Counted from the stretch's first letter, positions 36,482 through 50,923 are shown. The stretch: 64,000 nt of DNA from Gambelia wislizenii (GCA_030847615.1 JAUMIR010000004.1:74989001-75053000); one strand, 5' to 3'. The notes: generated from the letters alone by a model not told the origin. Numbers and translations are program-made.

Positions 36482-37585
36482 AAGTTGAGCTTGAATTGGG
36501 TTAGGCAACAATGCAATGACTGCTTTGCTTAGTTCAGACTTGGAGAATGCAAGCAATAGTGCTCGAGATAACACTAAATAAGAACCACCAGAGGCCATGA
36601 TTTTGATCCTAGCAATTAACATTTTGGTATGATCTTGATCTGGTTTTGTCATGTGAACACTGGCATTAGTGTCAATAGTATTTTCTTGCCTGTTCTTGGG
36701 TTCATGGTAGTTGGATCAATGCACAAAACTTTTTTTTAAAAAAAATCACAATATATTTCTGATTTTCATTAAAAATTTTAAAAGGGCAAAACTGTTACAG
36801 GGAGCACCAGTTAGCAACAGTGTCTGCTCAGTTTTAATTCTAAAGTATAACTCACCCAGCTAGTTAGAAATGGGCTGGGCAATCCAATCTTTCCCATTCA
36901 GCTAATAGGCATGTTTTTGTAGAGACACCCATAGGAGTTATGGTTGGCCACAATTGTGGTAATTCCATCAGATGTTTCCTGCTTGCTACTTCCCCAAAGT
37001 AGTAGGAACTCTCAGGACTTCATGACAGGCTCAGTCAGTTTCCTTGAGAACAGCACTTTGAGAGCTTTGCAACATTTCAGAAACACATTTGTTTATAAAT
37101 AGAAAGTTAAACCAGGTAGAAAGTAAAGAGACAGATAAGCAGGCAGTGCTAGTCCTAAAACAGTACAGTCATCTGAACAGCACAAACTTCCCTGTTCCCA
37201 AGGCTGCTTTGCATCAGTCAGTGCCAACATTTCTGTGGTTAGTCTTTCTGGCTACCTTTCTTTACTTCAAAGTCCAAACTGGTTTTCAGTGCCATCCGTT
37301 GTTAGTGGCCAAACCTTGGCAAAACAAAAAGCAGGGGGACCAGCATAACCTGATGCCATATGTCTTTAAAAGTAGATTGAACAAATTAATAAAGGAGATA
37401 GTTATCAATAGCTAGTAGTCTTGAAGGTTATATATCACATTCTAGTATCAAAGGCAATTAGCCTGCCTCACCATACCAGTTGCTAGGAAACATGGACCAG
37501 ATGGTGCTATTATCCTTGTATCAGGCTTGTGGGCTTCCCATAGATATGTGGTTGGCCACTACGGGTATGGAAATGATGAGTACAG

Positions 37586-37930
37586 ACCCTCCAGTGTTTC
37601 ACATTGGACTGGGACAATGTTTCACATTGGACTGAAAACTGGGACATATTTGACCAAGCAACATCAGACTATGGTCAAGATGGTGTGGGGAAGGACACGC
37701 AAGGCTGGAGAGGCTGTGGCACTTTGCTTTTGCCTCCCTGCCCCACAAATTAATTGAGTGCAAACTACTTTTGCATCTTGAACTCAGCTTGCAGCAGTTG
37801 AAGTAAGCCAAGGATGAAGGGGGAAGGTGAAAGGAGGAGAGAGACACTGGGACATTTTGAAAGCAACTGAAAAAGTGCAGGAATGACTAATCAGGAGTGT
37901 CCCTCCCACATTGGGAGAGTTGGGGGTATG
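37586..37930 (-). mobile_element. CCCTCCAAC-type MITE, inverted copy
   Basis: Begins ACCCTCCAGTGTTTCACATT and ends CCACATTGGGAGAGTTGGGG on the plus strand, the inverse of 25316-25680. A short internal duplication of TTTCACATTGGACTG is present. Confidence 0.5.
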
Positions 37931-38399
37931 CAAGTAGGATAGGCTTTTGATCTTATCCAGATTGGCTCTTATGTTGTTAATAGATTTTTGGAATATGGGA
38001 CACAGCACTAAACAGAGATGTCTTCAGCTGACACTATTTATTAAAACTCCCTGGAATACAGAACAACATCTGGCTTTAAAGAAACATAAAGCTTTAAAGA
38101 AACACAAAACATAAAATAGGCCTAGAATTTTCCTGGCTGAAGAAATGACACCTTCCTTGCTATTCCTCTCACAAAGTCTGTTTTTCCCCCTGCAAAAAAA
38201 ATCATTTTTCTGGAAGAGAATACAGGGAAGGTTGCACCCCTACCCCATTTTAGGACTTGTTGGCAAAAATTTCATTTGCAGAAATATGGGTTTTGTGCAA
38301 AATATTGTGTGTGAGTGGGGGGAGCCTGAAAGTCCCAGCTGTCTGGCACACGAGACACCTGTAAATTTGTGTTTTTGAATGGTTAGTTTCTGGGTATAG

Positions 38400-38660
38400 A
38401 AATGCAAGGAGGGTTAGTGTCTGTTTGGCTAATGGTTGAACCATTCAAATACACCAATTTACATATACTCCCCAACAGGGGTTCACAGCATATAAAATCC
38501 ACACACACTCCTACCCAACCATTCTCTGACGATGCCAACCACAGATGCAGGCGAAACGTCCGAAGTAAACTCTTCCAGAACACGGCTCCACAGCCTGGAA
38601 AAAAACCAAGGAATATCTGTGGATGCTGGCCATGAAAGCCTTCGACTTCACATGCCATAT
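38400..38660 (+). mobile_element. Dispersed squamate repeat with GATGCCAACCACAGATGC hairpin
   Basis: Contains GTGTCTGTTTGGCTAATGG, ACCATTCTCTGACGATGCC, CAGGCGAAACGTCCG and CATGAAAGCCTTCGACTTCA. A diverged copy lies inverted at 63655-64000. Class not identified; Penelope-like or LTR origin is possible. Confidence 0.6.
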
Positions 38661-38875
38661 TTTCCATATCAGAATGGTGATGAACAGAGGGATGCATTGT
38701 AAACTCTATTTTGATTATGGAGGAGCGCTTGCTGCTGCCAGACACTGGATAGGACATGAATCCTAAACTACATGCTCTTAAATATGCAGCATATAGCCAA
38801 GCCTCACTTTCTTTGTTACTAACAATTCATGCCGGAACCAATGCATGCAGGTAGAAGAGGAATAACCATATGCCA

Positions 38876-38956
38876 CATTCCCAAATGTCCCGATTTGTAA
38901 GGGACAGTCCCAGTTAATCATCTGTCATCCCACTTTTTCAGCTGCTTTTAAAATGT
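38876..38956 (+). mobile_element. Left half of the CCCTCCAAC-type MITE
   Basis: CCCAAATGTCCCGATTTGTA and GGGACAGTCCCAGTTAATC match the left part of 25316-25680. The match stops where the palindromic MITE (38963) begins. Confidence 0.5.
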
Positions 38957-38962
38957 CTCTAT

Positions 38963-39279
38963 GGATTTTTTCGGACACTGAAAAATAACGCAAGCAGCCT
39001 CATCACATTGTGAGGCTGCTGCGCTGCAAAGTGTCAGTTTTGGATGACACTCTCCCCTTCCGGTACTGTTGCGGTACCACGGGGAGAGTTGAGCGTCATA
39101 TTTCGTTGATTTTTAATCACGATCAACTTTCGTGAGTAAAAGTCAACGAAATATGATGCTCAACTCTCCCCACGGTACCGCAACAGTACCGGCAGGGGCG
39201 AGCATCATCTGAAACTGACGCTTTGCAGCGCAGCAGCCTTGCAATGTGACGAGGCTGCTTGCATTATTTTTCAGCATCC
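38963..39279. mobile_element. Long palindromic MITE (foldback element)
   Basis: The left arm (38963-39115) and right arm (about 39130-39279) are near-perfect inverted copies, for example CAACTCTCCCCACGGTACCG against CGGTACCACGGGGAGAGTTG. The outer ends are of GGACTTTTTCGGATGCTG type. As RNA or single strand it would form a hairpin of about 150 bp. Confidence 0.8.
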
Positions 39280-40858
39280 GAAAAAGTCCTGAGTGCTAGC
39301 TACAGGATCTGACCAGAGGACTGGTCAGCTAATACTTGCTCTCTTAAACCAGAGAGTCAAAAAGGTTCCATTTCAGAACGTACACGTGTACTTCTTGTCT
39401 GGGGCATTGTAAAAAATATGTCTATCTCAGAATATCTGAATTTAAAGGAACTTTCCAAAGTGCTGAAATCTATTCCTAAAAATGGTTCAGAGCCCTAACA
39501 ACTAAAAATTGGATTAAAAACCAGAGCAGATTCACTGTCCCACTGGTAAGAAAACCACCAGCCACCACTGGATGGCACTGGATCACACTTTATGTGGGCA
39601 CAGGACGCTTTATAGTATACCATAGTGCCAATATGCCAATGGTAACCAAAGTACCATTGCCTTAAGCTTTCCACCACCTAAAATCATGTGACTATACCTT
39701 CAGAAGAATGTCCTCTAGCGGATGAGAGTGAGCCATGGGGTTATATTGTTTACAGTCCAAGCTGTGGTTAACACAGAGACAATAACCAGGTAATAAAATG
39801 TTATTCCTTAAACATCTGGCTTCTGTGTCTCTCTTGGAAGGTTCCTCAGATTTACAAACGCAGAAATCTCATAATTGATCATGTATGCTCCATTGTTTAT
39901 GCTTCTCTCCTTCCTTTCTCATTACTATTCAAATACCAGCATCCTTGACTATGTTTTGATTTTGTTAAGTACCTGAGACCCCCCACACACACACACAAAC
40001 ACACATAATTCAGCTATTGATTGTTTCTCTCAAGTTCCTCTACAGCCAACAAACAAAAATAGGATGCCTCAGTTCAAGTACCACCTCAGACACATATCTG
40101 CTGGGCATTTGGCTGAGACATGAACTTAGAAACAGTGATTCTTAGTTTCAGCATAATCAGATTAGTCAAGACAACTGGATTTCCCCAAATTAACCCCCCA
40201 AAAAGTCTCTTGCGTCATTTTCAAGAACATTCCTAGGAAACATTATTGTATTTAAAATTCACATTAATTTTATGCATTTCATTTATTTGCAATAGGAAGT
40301 GGGCAAAAGTGGGGAGGGGACACCTGCAGGAACACTGTCAGCTTAGTGTGCTTGCAAAATCCTTTGCAGATCTTCATGCTAAAGCTATGAAGTTTTCTAG
40401 GACACCTGGGGACACAGGGGAGACAAAGATGGGGCTTGCATTACATACCCATGACTAGTCCCAATACACCAGACTTGTACTATTTAGGATTGTTTAAATA
40501 GCTTTATCTAAAGCACTTTTCTCCACTAACATATTATATTTATATTCTTTGAAAAACTATTTATATAGCAATACAAATACTGTTAAAATAATTAGAAGCA
40601 CAATAACCACTATCAGCTCCATAGAAAACATGCCCATTCCTGAATCAGGTCTTATCTTTCTGAAGATATCACTTGAGCTCTGGCATTTCCATCGTGGCAG
40701 ACTTATATGGAATGAGAAAGAAAGAAAATGGTACATTACAAAAGCAAGGTGGAAATATCTACCTATTAATCCATTAACTACATTTGCTTTTCTTTTAATG
40801 GTTTATCTGCTTATCTTTTGTGATATGGAATCATGTTATAAAAGAAGGACACCTACGC

Positions 40859-40866
40859 TATAAAAG
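40859..40866 (+). promoter_or_regulatory. TATA box of CHIA copy 2
   Basis: TATAAAAG begins 47 bp upstream of the ATG, as in copy 1. A second TATAAAAG at 40837-40844 is 22 bp farther upstream and could serve as an alternative, but its spacing is not conserved between the copies. Confidence 0.72.
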
Positions 40867-40905
40867 GCAGTAGAAGACTGGGGGACAACGGTACACAGAT
40901 TAACC

Positions 40906-40930
40906 ATGGCCAAATTGATTCTCCTTGCAG
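40906..40930 (+). CDS. CHIA: CHIA copy 2 coding exon 1 (start codon, signal peptide)
   Basis: The exon encodes MAKLILLA plus one base, with donor GTAAGT. It differs from copy 1 exon 1 by one residue (A for T at position 8). Confidence 0.92.
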
Positions 40931-43673
40931 GTAAGTCTGTAGTAGTTATTATTATTTGTTAATAATATTTTTAGGTTCTAAACCATATGGCTTCATTCCT
41001 AAGTACTGCACTGAATTTGCAAGTCTGAATAGTGTCTGAGTCTGAGGCCATTAATACATAACCTTTGAATAAGTCCCATTTAAATGTGCACAGGATTGTT
41101 CTGTAAGCACAAAAGGCTATCCTAGAATCCCAAGAAATAGATGATTGGTATAGTCTTCCCCAGTCTGGTGACCTCTAAAGGTGGCAGAATACAACTCCAT
41201 TCACTTCCAGTTAGCACTGACATTGATCATGCTAGCTGGAGATGTTCTGATCTTTTGTACAACATATCTGAAAGGCACCACCGGGTCTCAGAAGACTGGT
41301 TTACAGAATGCAACTTGGCAGAAGGACTATCAGCATATGGTCTAGAACTGGATTATAGACGGTTTGTCATGGAAAGTAGAAGTCATATTGCTAGATCAAA
41401 ATTCCAGAAGTAGGGGGATGAGGTCTGCTATCTAAAATAGGAAAAGTCCACTGTGTACTATTATGTTCCCAGGTAACAATCAGTAAGTTTAAAATATGGA
41501 GCACCAGCAACCACAGTAGAGACTTACTGCTGAGTAAATATACAGATTGGGCTGGGAACAAGTACTAACCTAATCTAATTAATTAATATGACACCTTTCT
41601 CCCAGAGTGGGACCCAAGGTGGCTCACAAAAGACAATCTAATCTAGGGACCCCCAGTACATCAGAAACATGCATCATCCAGATCTGCAGGCTCTAGATCC
41701 ACAAATTCAACCGACTCCAGATCATCATGTTCTATATTATTAAACTGTGGTGATTTGAAGCAGACATGCTGAAGCAACCACATTCACATTGCTGCCATTA
41801 AATAATATGGGATGTGATCATCTGTATTTTTTTTGTATCCCTACGGGGTCCCAGAACCAAACCTCAGCAGATCCAAAGGGCCTGCTGTACTTGCTAAAGG
41901 GGATGTAAATTAGACTTTTCAACATGGGAAGAAACTTCAAATACCAGAAACTTTTATACCTGCATTCAAAACAAAGGAATCTTTCCTAAATTCTAATACA
42001 TTAGATCCAATATATGAGGTTTATGAATAGTAGCGCATAAGGACTGTCTCTTACCATACACACCTGTCCTATACGAGATGGTCTTAAAAGATCAATTAAA
42101 TTGCACTGTGTTTACAGGAAGGAGTTTAATGAATGACTAATTATATTTTATTTAATATTTTAGATTTATACATTTTCAATATATTTTATGCACCTATATT
42201 TTATTCCCAGTTGGCTCATTTTCTTATGTATAATATTGTACAATCCTGGTGTTTGATATGTCGGGTCTATGGACCGTAAAATAAAGTATGATTTGATTTG
42301 ATAGTCTAACAGTCTGAATTCCCCCTCCACATGAGATTAAGGAGGTGGCTACTAAGGGGGAAATCTTTTCAGGGTGGCATCCCAACAGAGGAATGCTTTC
42401 CCCAGTGATGCTTGCCTTGTGCCTCTATTGTGGTTATATGCTGCCAAATGAAGACCTTTTTCCACTGATGTTTTTAAAAAGTGTGTGTGTTTCAATATGT
42501 GCTTATTAATGCTTCTTAGATACTGTGCTTCTGCTGGTTTACTTTGTTTATTTTGATTTTATTTTCTTGCTCTTTGTAACTTTTAAAGTGTTTATATTAT
42601 GTTTTATTAAATTTATATAATAATGCATTATTTTGTTTTGTGAGCAACCCAGAGAGCTTCAGCTTTTGGGTGGCCAAAAAAGCAATAAAGCAAACAAACA
42701 AAATGAATATAAAATTAAGAAGCTTCTGCTACAAGTAATACTTAAAAGTTGCTCCTTCTGAAATCTGCTTACATATTTTTACTTAGCTCAGGTCCAAAAA
42801 ATATCTGACATGAAACTCCAACAATATTTTTGGTATGTATTTGGAATGTATCATTTTTCTTGTCTAAAAATCTCAGAAAGGCATTATTACATAGGTGATG
42901 CATTTGAGCATCATGATAATTCAAGAGGATGCTGGCTTATTAAGGGCAAGCATTGTGCATGTGGGCCAGTTCCTATCAGTTACACCACTAGTCGCATAGA
43001 AACAATCTACAGTTTCTTCTATGGTAGAGGTAAGCAAAGTGTAGCCTTCCAGATGCTATTGGACTGCAACTCCTAGCGGCTCGAGCCCATGGTGAAGAAT
43101 GCTGAGAGTTGCAGTCTAATCATATCTAGAGAGCTGTAATTTGCAAATTCTTGTTCTCGGGTTATTTCTCTGAGATGTCACAGACAAGCAAGCCAAAGAG
43201 CTTGCTCTTCCCAGATTTTCATGTCATAATAGGTCAAATACCAAAGATCCATAGTTTCCTTAGCCATTCCCATTGCAGATGGGAGCGATCAGGTAGCATG
43301 TACCAGCACACTGCTTGCATTCATGGTGGAGCCATGGCTTTCTGTGGTGTCTGGAGTTCTCTGAACTGTGTTAGCATAAATCATTCTTGGTTTTCAAATG
43401 TGCTTGTATGCCTTTACCTCTTAAGCCAATGGAACATATACACTCATTTCCATTTTTTCCCCAAAGGGTTGTATCTTTAATTTTTTTTCCCCTTCATTTC
43501 ATAGGTCTGGTGCTTTTGCTGAATGCTCAGCTGGGTAAGTAAAGATTAGATAGATTATAAACAAAGCTATTAACTGATAGGGGAGAGCTGGGCAACTTCT
43601 ATACAACTTTAATGCTGCTTCAGGAGCTTTGTTGCTGGGAAGTAGGGCAGAGCCCTCTCCCAGACAGACAGAC

Positions 43674-43704
<31 letters not shown>

Positions 43705-46700
43705 CAGACAGATAGGTGATTTGTAAAATAGCTTTATACTGATCACTAGGAAGATACTACATAGTATTATCTTAGCATTGTTAACATCCTGGAATTATCT
43801 TCTACCTTATGAGACTGCAGACTAATTCTCAAGCAGCAATATTTATATTGTCAACTTGATTCATTTAGCTCTTTCTGTCTGAAGAACAGCTTCATAAAAA
43901 TGTTTTGTTTCATTAACAGAGCTTGGTCTTCTATATCTAGATTATATTCTTAGAGAATTCAGTCATCTAATCATGAGATCACTAGTCTGAGGATAATTCA
44001 TGACAACTTGGTGATTTCATAGATAATGCTAAAGTAGTCATCATGCAGCCATGATGTACCCAAATTACTGGGCATGGCCATGTGCATTTTATTTGAAGAC
44101 ATTTTGCTCTTTCATGAATCGCTCTGGTTCATTATGGAAACTAGGATCTACTACCATTTCCTCTTTTTTGTTGATCATAGGCTCTGCCTATCAGCTGACA
44201 TGCTACTTTACCAACTGGGCCCAGTACAGACCAGGTCTTGGACGCTTCAAGCCTGACAATATTGACCCATGCCTGTGTACCCAACTAATCTATGCATTTG
44301 CTGGCATGAAGAACAATGAGATTGCCACCATTGAATGGAATGATGTGACCCTTTACAAATCTTTCAATGGACTGAAGAACCAGTAAGTAGTTTGATGACA
44401 AGTTATTTCTGGTTTAGCATTCTTATAGAGCCATCTGAAGGTCAGCTAACCAGGCTGCCTCTTTGAAAACCTCTGTATACTTAGTAACTAAGGCCTGTAG
44501 ATTATATATAGGACAGGCAAGTATAAAAGACTTTGTTCACATACAGCAAGACTGAGGAGGCTTTGGCCCTTGAAACATTTTGGAGTCCAACTCCTACAAT
44601 CCCTTAGCATTGGGCATGCTAGAGGGTTCATAAGAGCTGTTGGCCAAAAGATCAGGAGGAACAGCAGTTCCCCAACCCTTATGTACAATTTCCTAAAATG
44701 CATTAATGTACCAACATTCCAACAACAATAGTTGTATTCTTTTTTTTAAATGGATATGCAACATGAACATCTGATTTGCCCAAGTCATAGCAACTATGTT
44801 TAAAAACTTCTCCATGGCTTTGATCACAATGATTACTATTGCAATCCATCATCGCCTATAACAAGCAATGCTCAAGTCAGGTGTGTAATTCTGGGCTTTA
44901 TCTTTAGAAGCTTGGCCAGATGTCACTCTGCTGACCCACAGAAACCCAAGATCATTAAAATGGGCATTCTTGTCTGAAGTAGAGCCCTTCAACCTGTTCT
45001 GATGGCCAGTCAATCATGCATACACCATTAATGAAAATATTAGGCCATATTTTGGTTTGGCTATGCTTTGAAAACAAAACAGACTGGCCATAAAATATTC
45101 TGAGCTTAATATTGACTAACCTTGCTGTTTCACCTATGTTCAAACTGCCCCTGAAGGGGGGGAGGGGACAGAACACATTGTAAATTGCCACTGCTTGAAA
45201 TGGAAATGTTTTGAATTTCATACTAGGAAATTCTAGGAAAGGCAAGCAAAATGGCGATGGGGGCCATGTCACTGAAGTTAACCTCACTGAAGTTATCCAT
45301 GTGGAATTTATATGCTAGAATTCTCTTGGTGACTTAAGTGTGCATGATCAGTAGCAGTATAAGGGGTGACATATTCTTGTATCACCAGGGGTAACACACA
45401 TACTGGTAGATAATTTTTGTACCATTGCACAAGAAGGTACCCAGTACCTCCTTGCAATAGTGGGCTGTTTCCAGCTGCACAGATTGAAGCCTGACGGCTT
45501 TTGGGTGCAGCTCACCTTCCTGCCTCAAACAGGAACTGGTTGTCTATGGGGGCACTGGAAAAACTCCCTCCATGCTTGTCACTCTCCTAATAGCTTTTGC
45601 CCTCCCAGATCTTTTCTGTCCCCAAACAGACTATCAGCATAAGTATCTGCCAACATCAAAAAGACTCTTGGCCATTGTGTGAGAAATAGCATCACTGACA
45701 TTTAAGAACACAACTGCTTCCCATCCAACTCAGGAAGATAATCAGTATGAGGATGCTGAATCAAGAATCAAAACTGAACTTTATAATTCTCTCAATTATA
45801 TATTCACAGGAATGGACAACTAAGGACTCTTCTGGCTATTGGAGGATGGAATTTTGGAACAGCACCGTAAGCCCACAGCATTTTTCTTGGGAAGCCATCA
45901 TAGTGGGCTTCGACTAAAACACTGCATCTGAAAAATCATCACTTGATTTTGGGATTTGAAAGGAATGTTCTCAAAAGCCAAATCAGTCATGGCACAGGAT
46001 GATGTTCAGGTTCTGAACATATGGTTTGCCTCACTTCCTTGAGACTTGGAGAGCTGTTTGCTCTTTGACAAATGCATGCAGAAACCTGGATGTATGATTG
46101 CTGTGTACCATTTTTAAGATTGTGAGGCTTTACCTTGGGACAGGGGGTTGGATTTGATGGTCCTTTACAGATTATTATGAGTAATACATTATCTTTTCTT
46201 GCTATTATATTTTATTGTTGCAGAGCAGAGTGGAATGAATGCTGGTTATAGCTGTTTCTTCTGATGTACCAATTTCCTCTGTTGTTTTGCCTAGATTCAA
46301 TGCAATGGTTGCCACTTCTGCAACCCGCCAGACTTTTATCACCTCAGTCATCAAATTCCTTCGCGAGTATGAATTTGATGGTCTGGATTTTGACTGGGAG
46401 TATCCTGGTTCTCGAGGCAGCACTGCTCAGGATAAGGATCTCTTTACTGTTCTGGTTAAGGTAACAGTATTTCCATATTCTGTTCTGGTTCACCATAATT
46501 TTATACGGCATTGCCATAGATGCTAAACATACAAGCAGAAAAGTTTCAAAGTAACCAAGTGCAAATATATGTGTGTTACTTGCACCATATTAATTACTGC
46601 CAGCCACATTAAGTACAATGCAGGCAGATGATAAACAGCATCTATGGCTATTTAGATCAATGGATCCCTGGTTTTTCTCCAAGAACTCAGTTCTTCTCAG

Positions 46701-49700
46701 GCAGCATAGAAAGGATGAAGAACATGTGGCCCTCCAGAAGTTGTACTGCAATTCCTATGTCCCCAGTTTCAGGATATTCAAAATGTAAGATAATAAAATG
46801 TAAAGTCCATTCACTACAGAGTATGCATTCAGGTAATTCCCATTTTTCACCTGTTCTGCTGTTGAATACTGGGCATATATCATACATAAACAAGGGTTTC
46901 CTCTCTCTAAACTGAGAGCAGGAAGACAGTACCGGTATATGGTGGTATTGAAAGATTTTATCTGCACTACTTCTTTTTCATAGGAAATGCGGGAAGCCTT
47001 TGAACAGGAGGCCCAGCAAACTAACAAACCCAGACTGATGGTCACTGCTGCTGTGGCTGCTGGACTGTCTAACATTGAATCAGGCTATCAGATCCCACAG
47101 CTTGGCCAGTAAGTACTGTGATTTCAGATAGACTAAGCAGCTGATGTAGAGCAATGTGTCATAGGGGGAAGTGGTTTTGCTGCAACACAAATGGAGCGGG
47201 ACTTTCCTTGTTGTCTGTACTTCTGCTGGCCAGGAAAGAAACACAGCCCTTTGAAGGGGATATGAAAACCGTGTTTGCTGAGAGGGAGGAGGGGAAGGAG
47301 GGAGATGCTACAGTGTCAGACCCTATCTCTGCCCTTTCCCCCAAAAGCCTACATATATTTTTGTGGTTTCCTAACTTTGTAGGTCTCCATGATGATGATG
47401 ATGCTATTGCTAAAACACCCAGAAACCACAGCCAGCATGACTACTTGTGAAAGTTGTAATCCAAAAAAGTAATGTTCCAAGCTCTGTGTAGGAGAGATGA
47501 CTGTTATCAAGCTATTCTGACAACAGCTTCTGAGACAGCACTGAACAAAAGGCAGGGTGACAGCCCTAGAACAGCCATAGTCAACATATCCACAGAACTG
47601 AGATGAAAAGGAGGTCTAGGAGGTGCTATTATGCTCATCCTTCCTATTACAAAGCTTTCTCCTGATAAGCTATATTGCACAACACAGAATTTTACAATGG
47701 GCCCTGACATCACTTTTTTAAAAATATAATCTTCCTCTAATGTTCTCCCCTGCACTACTTTGTGTTGTTGTTTTTCTTGCTACAAAAATCCATTAAGGAA
47801 GGAAAGATGGGATATATGTATACAGTTGGCCCTCAACTTTCACAAGGGTTAGGTGCACAGTAGCCTCGCAAAAGTGAGAAAACCATGAATAACGGCCCTC
47901 TATTTTTATTTTTATTTTTTACCTGACCTGAGAGAACACTTCTCCAGGAGTTTGTAGGTCCTCCAGCATGATTCTATGATCAACTTCCACCAGAATGCTT
48001 AACTTGCAAATGTGGAGAGACAACTGTATATCGTATTCTGAATGGTAGTAGCTGTCCATCTTGAAATATTCCTCCAATCAGCTAGACCAGCCTTCTCGAG
48101 ACTGATGTTCTCTATATGAGTTGGACTGTAACAACCATCCAAACAGTGTGGTCATGGGACGATGTCAGCTGTCGTCCAACACATCTGAAGGTTGCTACAT
48201 TGGGGGAATGCTATACTCGACCCTCAATGTTGCAGGCATTTCAGGGAGAGCAAAGTGCTCAGATGTGTGAGCTGAGGGGAGAAGAGGCATCTTAAAATTA
48301 TTCCTGGTAGAAGCAGAAAAACTGCCAAGCAGCTGTGCTCAGGAGCACTGAAACGTTCTACATAATCTATGGCTAGGGGACATGGCACCAACAGAAGGCC
48401 AATATATCTGCCTTCTGATTTGCACAGATATACTAACAAAATAAAAAAGGAAGCTCCACCAGGGCTTGATAAGCTATTTTAAAAGTTCATCAGGGCAGCA
48501 AACATCAGCCATGCAATGGATCATCCCTTCTTTAAAGCTAGTACAGATGTCTTTATTGGACAATTCTTTATATATGGTTGGAACACACATGCCAATAACA
48601 GCACCATTTATAGTAGAGGCTGCACAGTTTCTTTACAGTGTAAAACTACTTTGAATACCTGGCTAAATATATTATTTCATTCTCAGCTATTTGTCAAAAA
48701 AAATGAAGAAAGCCTGTATTATATGTATATAACGAGTGAGCAAAGAACAGGGGGGAAATTGCTATTCCCCATTGTGTTTATAAGAACTGCTGCAGAGATT
48801 ACCACAACAGATACTCCTGTTCAAAACTCTGAGCTTGTCAGATTAGCAAACTGGACAGATATGAAGCAAACACTAAATCTGACTGTATCCTCACATCCCC
48901 TACAGGTATCTGGACTATTTCCATGTGATGACCTATGATTTCCATGGCTCCTGGGAAGGATACACAGGAGAGAACAGCCCTCTCTACAGCGGTCCTGCTG
49001 ACACTGGTAGCAACATCTACTTCAATGTTGTAAGTATATTATGGATACTTGGTAACTAATAGCTGGATGAACTTGCCTCAGCAAAGTGTAAGAATATAAC
49101 AGCCTTCTAGATTAGACCATAGATCTCTCCTCCATCCTGTTTCCTAGGTGGCCAACCAGATGTCTTCCATCCATAGGTCCTTAGAGAAGCTCTTGTCATA
49201 TTTGTTAATTTTCCTTATAGGACTATGCCATGAACTACTGGAAAAATCATGGTGCTCCAGCTGAAAAACTCATTGTTGGATTCCCAACATATGGACACAC
49301 CTTCATCCTCAGCAACCCATCCAATACGGCTGTTGGTGCTCCAACATCTGGCCCTGGGCCTGCTGGACCTTACACAAGACAGTCTGGGTTCTGGGCTTAT
49401 TATGAGGTATGTGTGCCATAGATGTTGTCATAACATGTACTAAATTACAAAAATTATCAATAATATATAACTGACATGATTGCAGCAAATGTCTGGTCTT
49501 ATTATTAGCTGTCTCTGGCTTATACTGTACATCATTATAAGTTATTAATGTAAACTGTGCCTGGTATATTATTAGGTGCAAGAACTGTGCACAGTATAAA
49601 TCTTTGGACAGTCCATAATTTTTCTATTTAGAGACAGCATATGAAATCAAAATTCATAGTGAAAGGCTTTAAATTCATCCCTATAAGATAAAGCCTGTCT

Positions 49701-50124
49701 AACTATATGCTTCTGGTGCACTCATTTCTATATAACAGATTACTGGTTCAAGCAATAAATCATAGAACATCACTGAATTCTTTTGATAAACATGAGCAGT
49801 TTAAGAATTACAATTAAAAGTTAAGCTCAATATATAAATTCCAAGGAATGCAATTTCCTCCTATGTTTGCTATTGAAAAACACTTTAAAATGTTTTTGTT
49901 TGTTTTTTTTGCCCTGTGTCTCTGCTGGCTCATCTAGCCACCGGATGCTAATTATAACTGCATGCCCTTCCCATTCTAGATCTGCACCTTCTTGAAGAAT
50001 GGAGCCACCCAGGCTTGGGATGCTCCTCAGGATGTCCCTTATGCTTACCAAGGGGATGAGTGGGTTGGTTATGACAACATCAAGAGCTTCAAGATCAAGG
50101 TATGCTGAACGTAGACCCAATCTC

Positions 50125-50156
<32 letters not shown>

Positions 50157-50923
50157 TGATTAATTTTGGTGCACCAGAATCTTTTTTCCTGTTGATTGAT
50201 ATTTTGTTTCCCCCTTCAAAGGCTGAATGGCTAAAACAGAACAACTTTGGAGGTGCCATGGTTTGGGCCCTTGACTTGGATGACTTCACTGGAACATTCT
50301 GTAACCAAGGAAAATACCCCTTGATTACCACCCTGAAGAACGCTCTTGGACTAGAAAGCGCCAGTAAGTAGCAACAGCAAAGAACCTTCATAAACGAACT
50401 GCCATCACCAGTTGTAGTTTAGCATGTGCAGATTCTATGACAATACAGTGTGAACCTTTAGAGACTTGACCATGTACCAAAGACTCAAGAATGCAAACAA
50501 TGTCACACACATTGTAGGCTGCATACTTCGCATGGCATTTTCTCATTTATCAGTACATTGCTGACACCCTCTGTACCACAGTAGCTTGAATGTTGAGACT
50601 GGATGTAGAGGCACAACATTTACTTTTTGGACTTAAACTCCTTAAATCCCACAGACCTGGGGGAGGGTGTGTTCTAGGACCTCTGATGCAAACAAGTAAC
50701 TTTTCCAAGCTCTGTACAGAAATTGTAGTTTGAATCTATGCTTAGTGATTCAAGTTACTGATTGACTTTGAAAAAGCAACTCTTTTTCTACATAACTTCT
50801 TATACCTAATTAATGCAGAGAGAAAAGTAACTAGAAGTATAAAATACTGTGGCTGGAAGCCTGCATCAGGAGATGTACTTGCATCACACAGTTATGTCTC
50901 CATAGCTACATCTCCTGATGCTA

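Larger units (their letters stand above)
24340..40836. other. Intergenic spacer between the two CHIA genes, MITE-rich, no gene
   Basis: 16.5 kb with the SINE, MITEs and duplicated segments listed separately. The subregions 27480-30250, 32510-35500, 35780-37560 and 39290-40830 hold no coding or RNA gene that I can support. 35540-35700 and 25905-26060 look like old LINE tails. Confidence 0.6.

Noticed and set aside
38526..38570. Hammerhead-ribozyme-like core (CTGA...stem...GAAAC) in the dispersed repeat at 38400-38660, and its relative at 63750-63800
   Set aside because: The order of core motifs is suggestive, but an extra base next to the stem and mismatches in it break the canonical geometry in both copies. 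A structure search on the family consensus would be needed.
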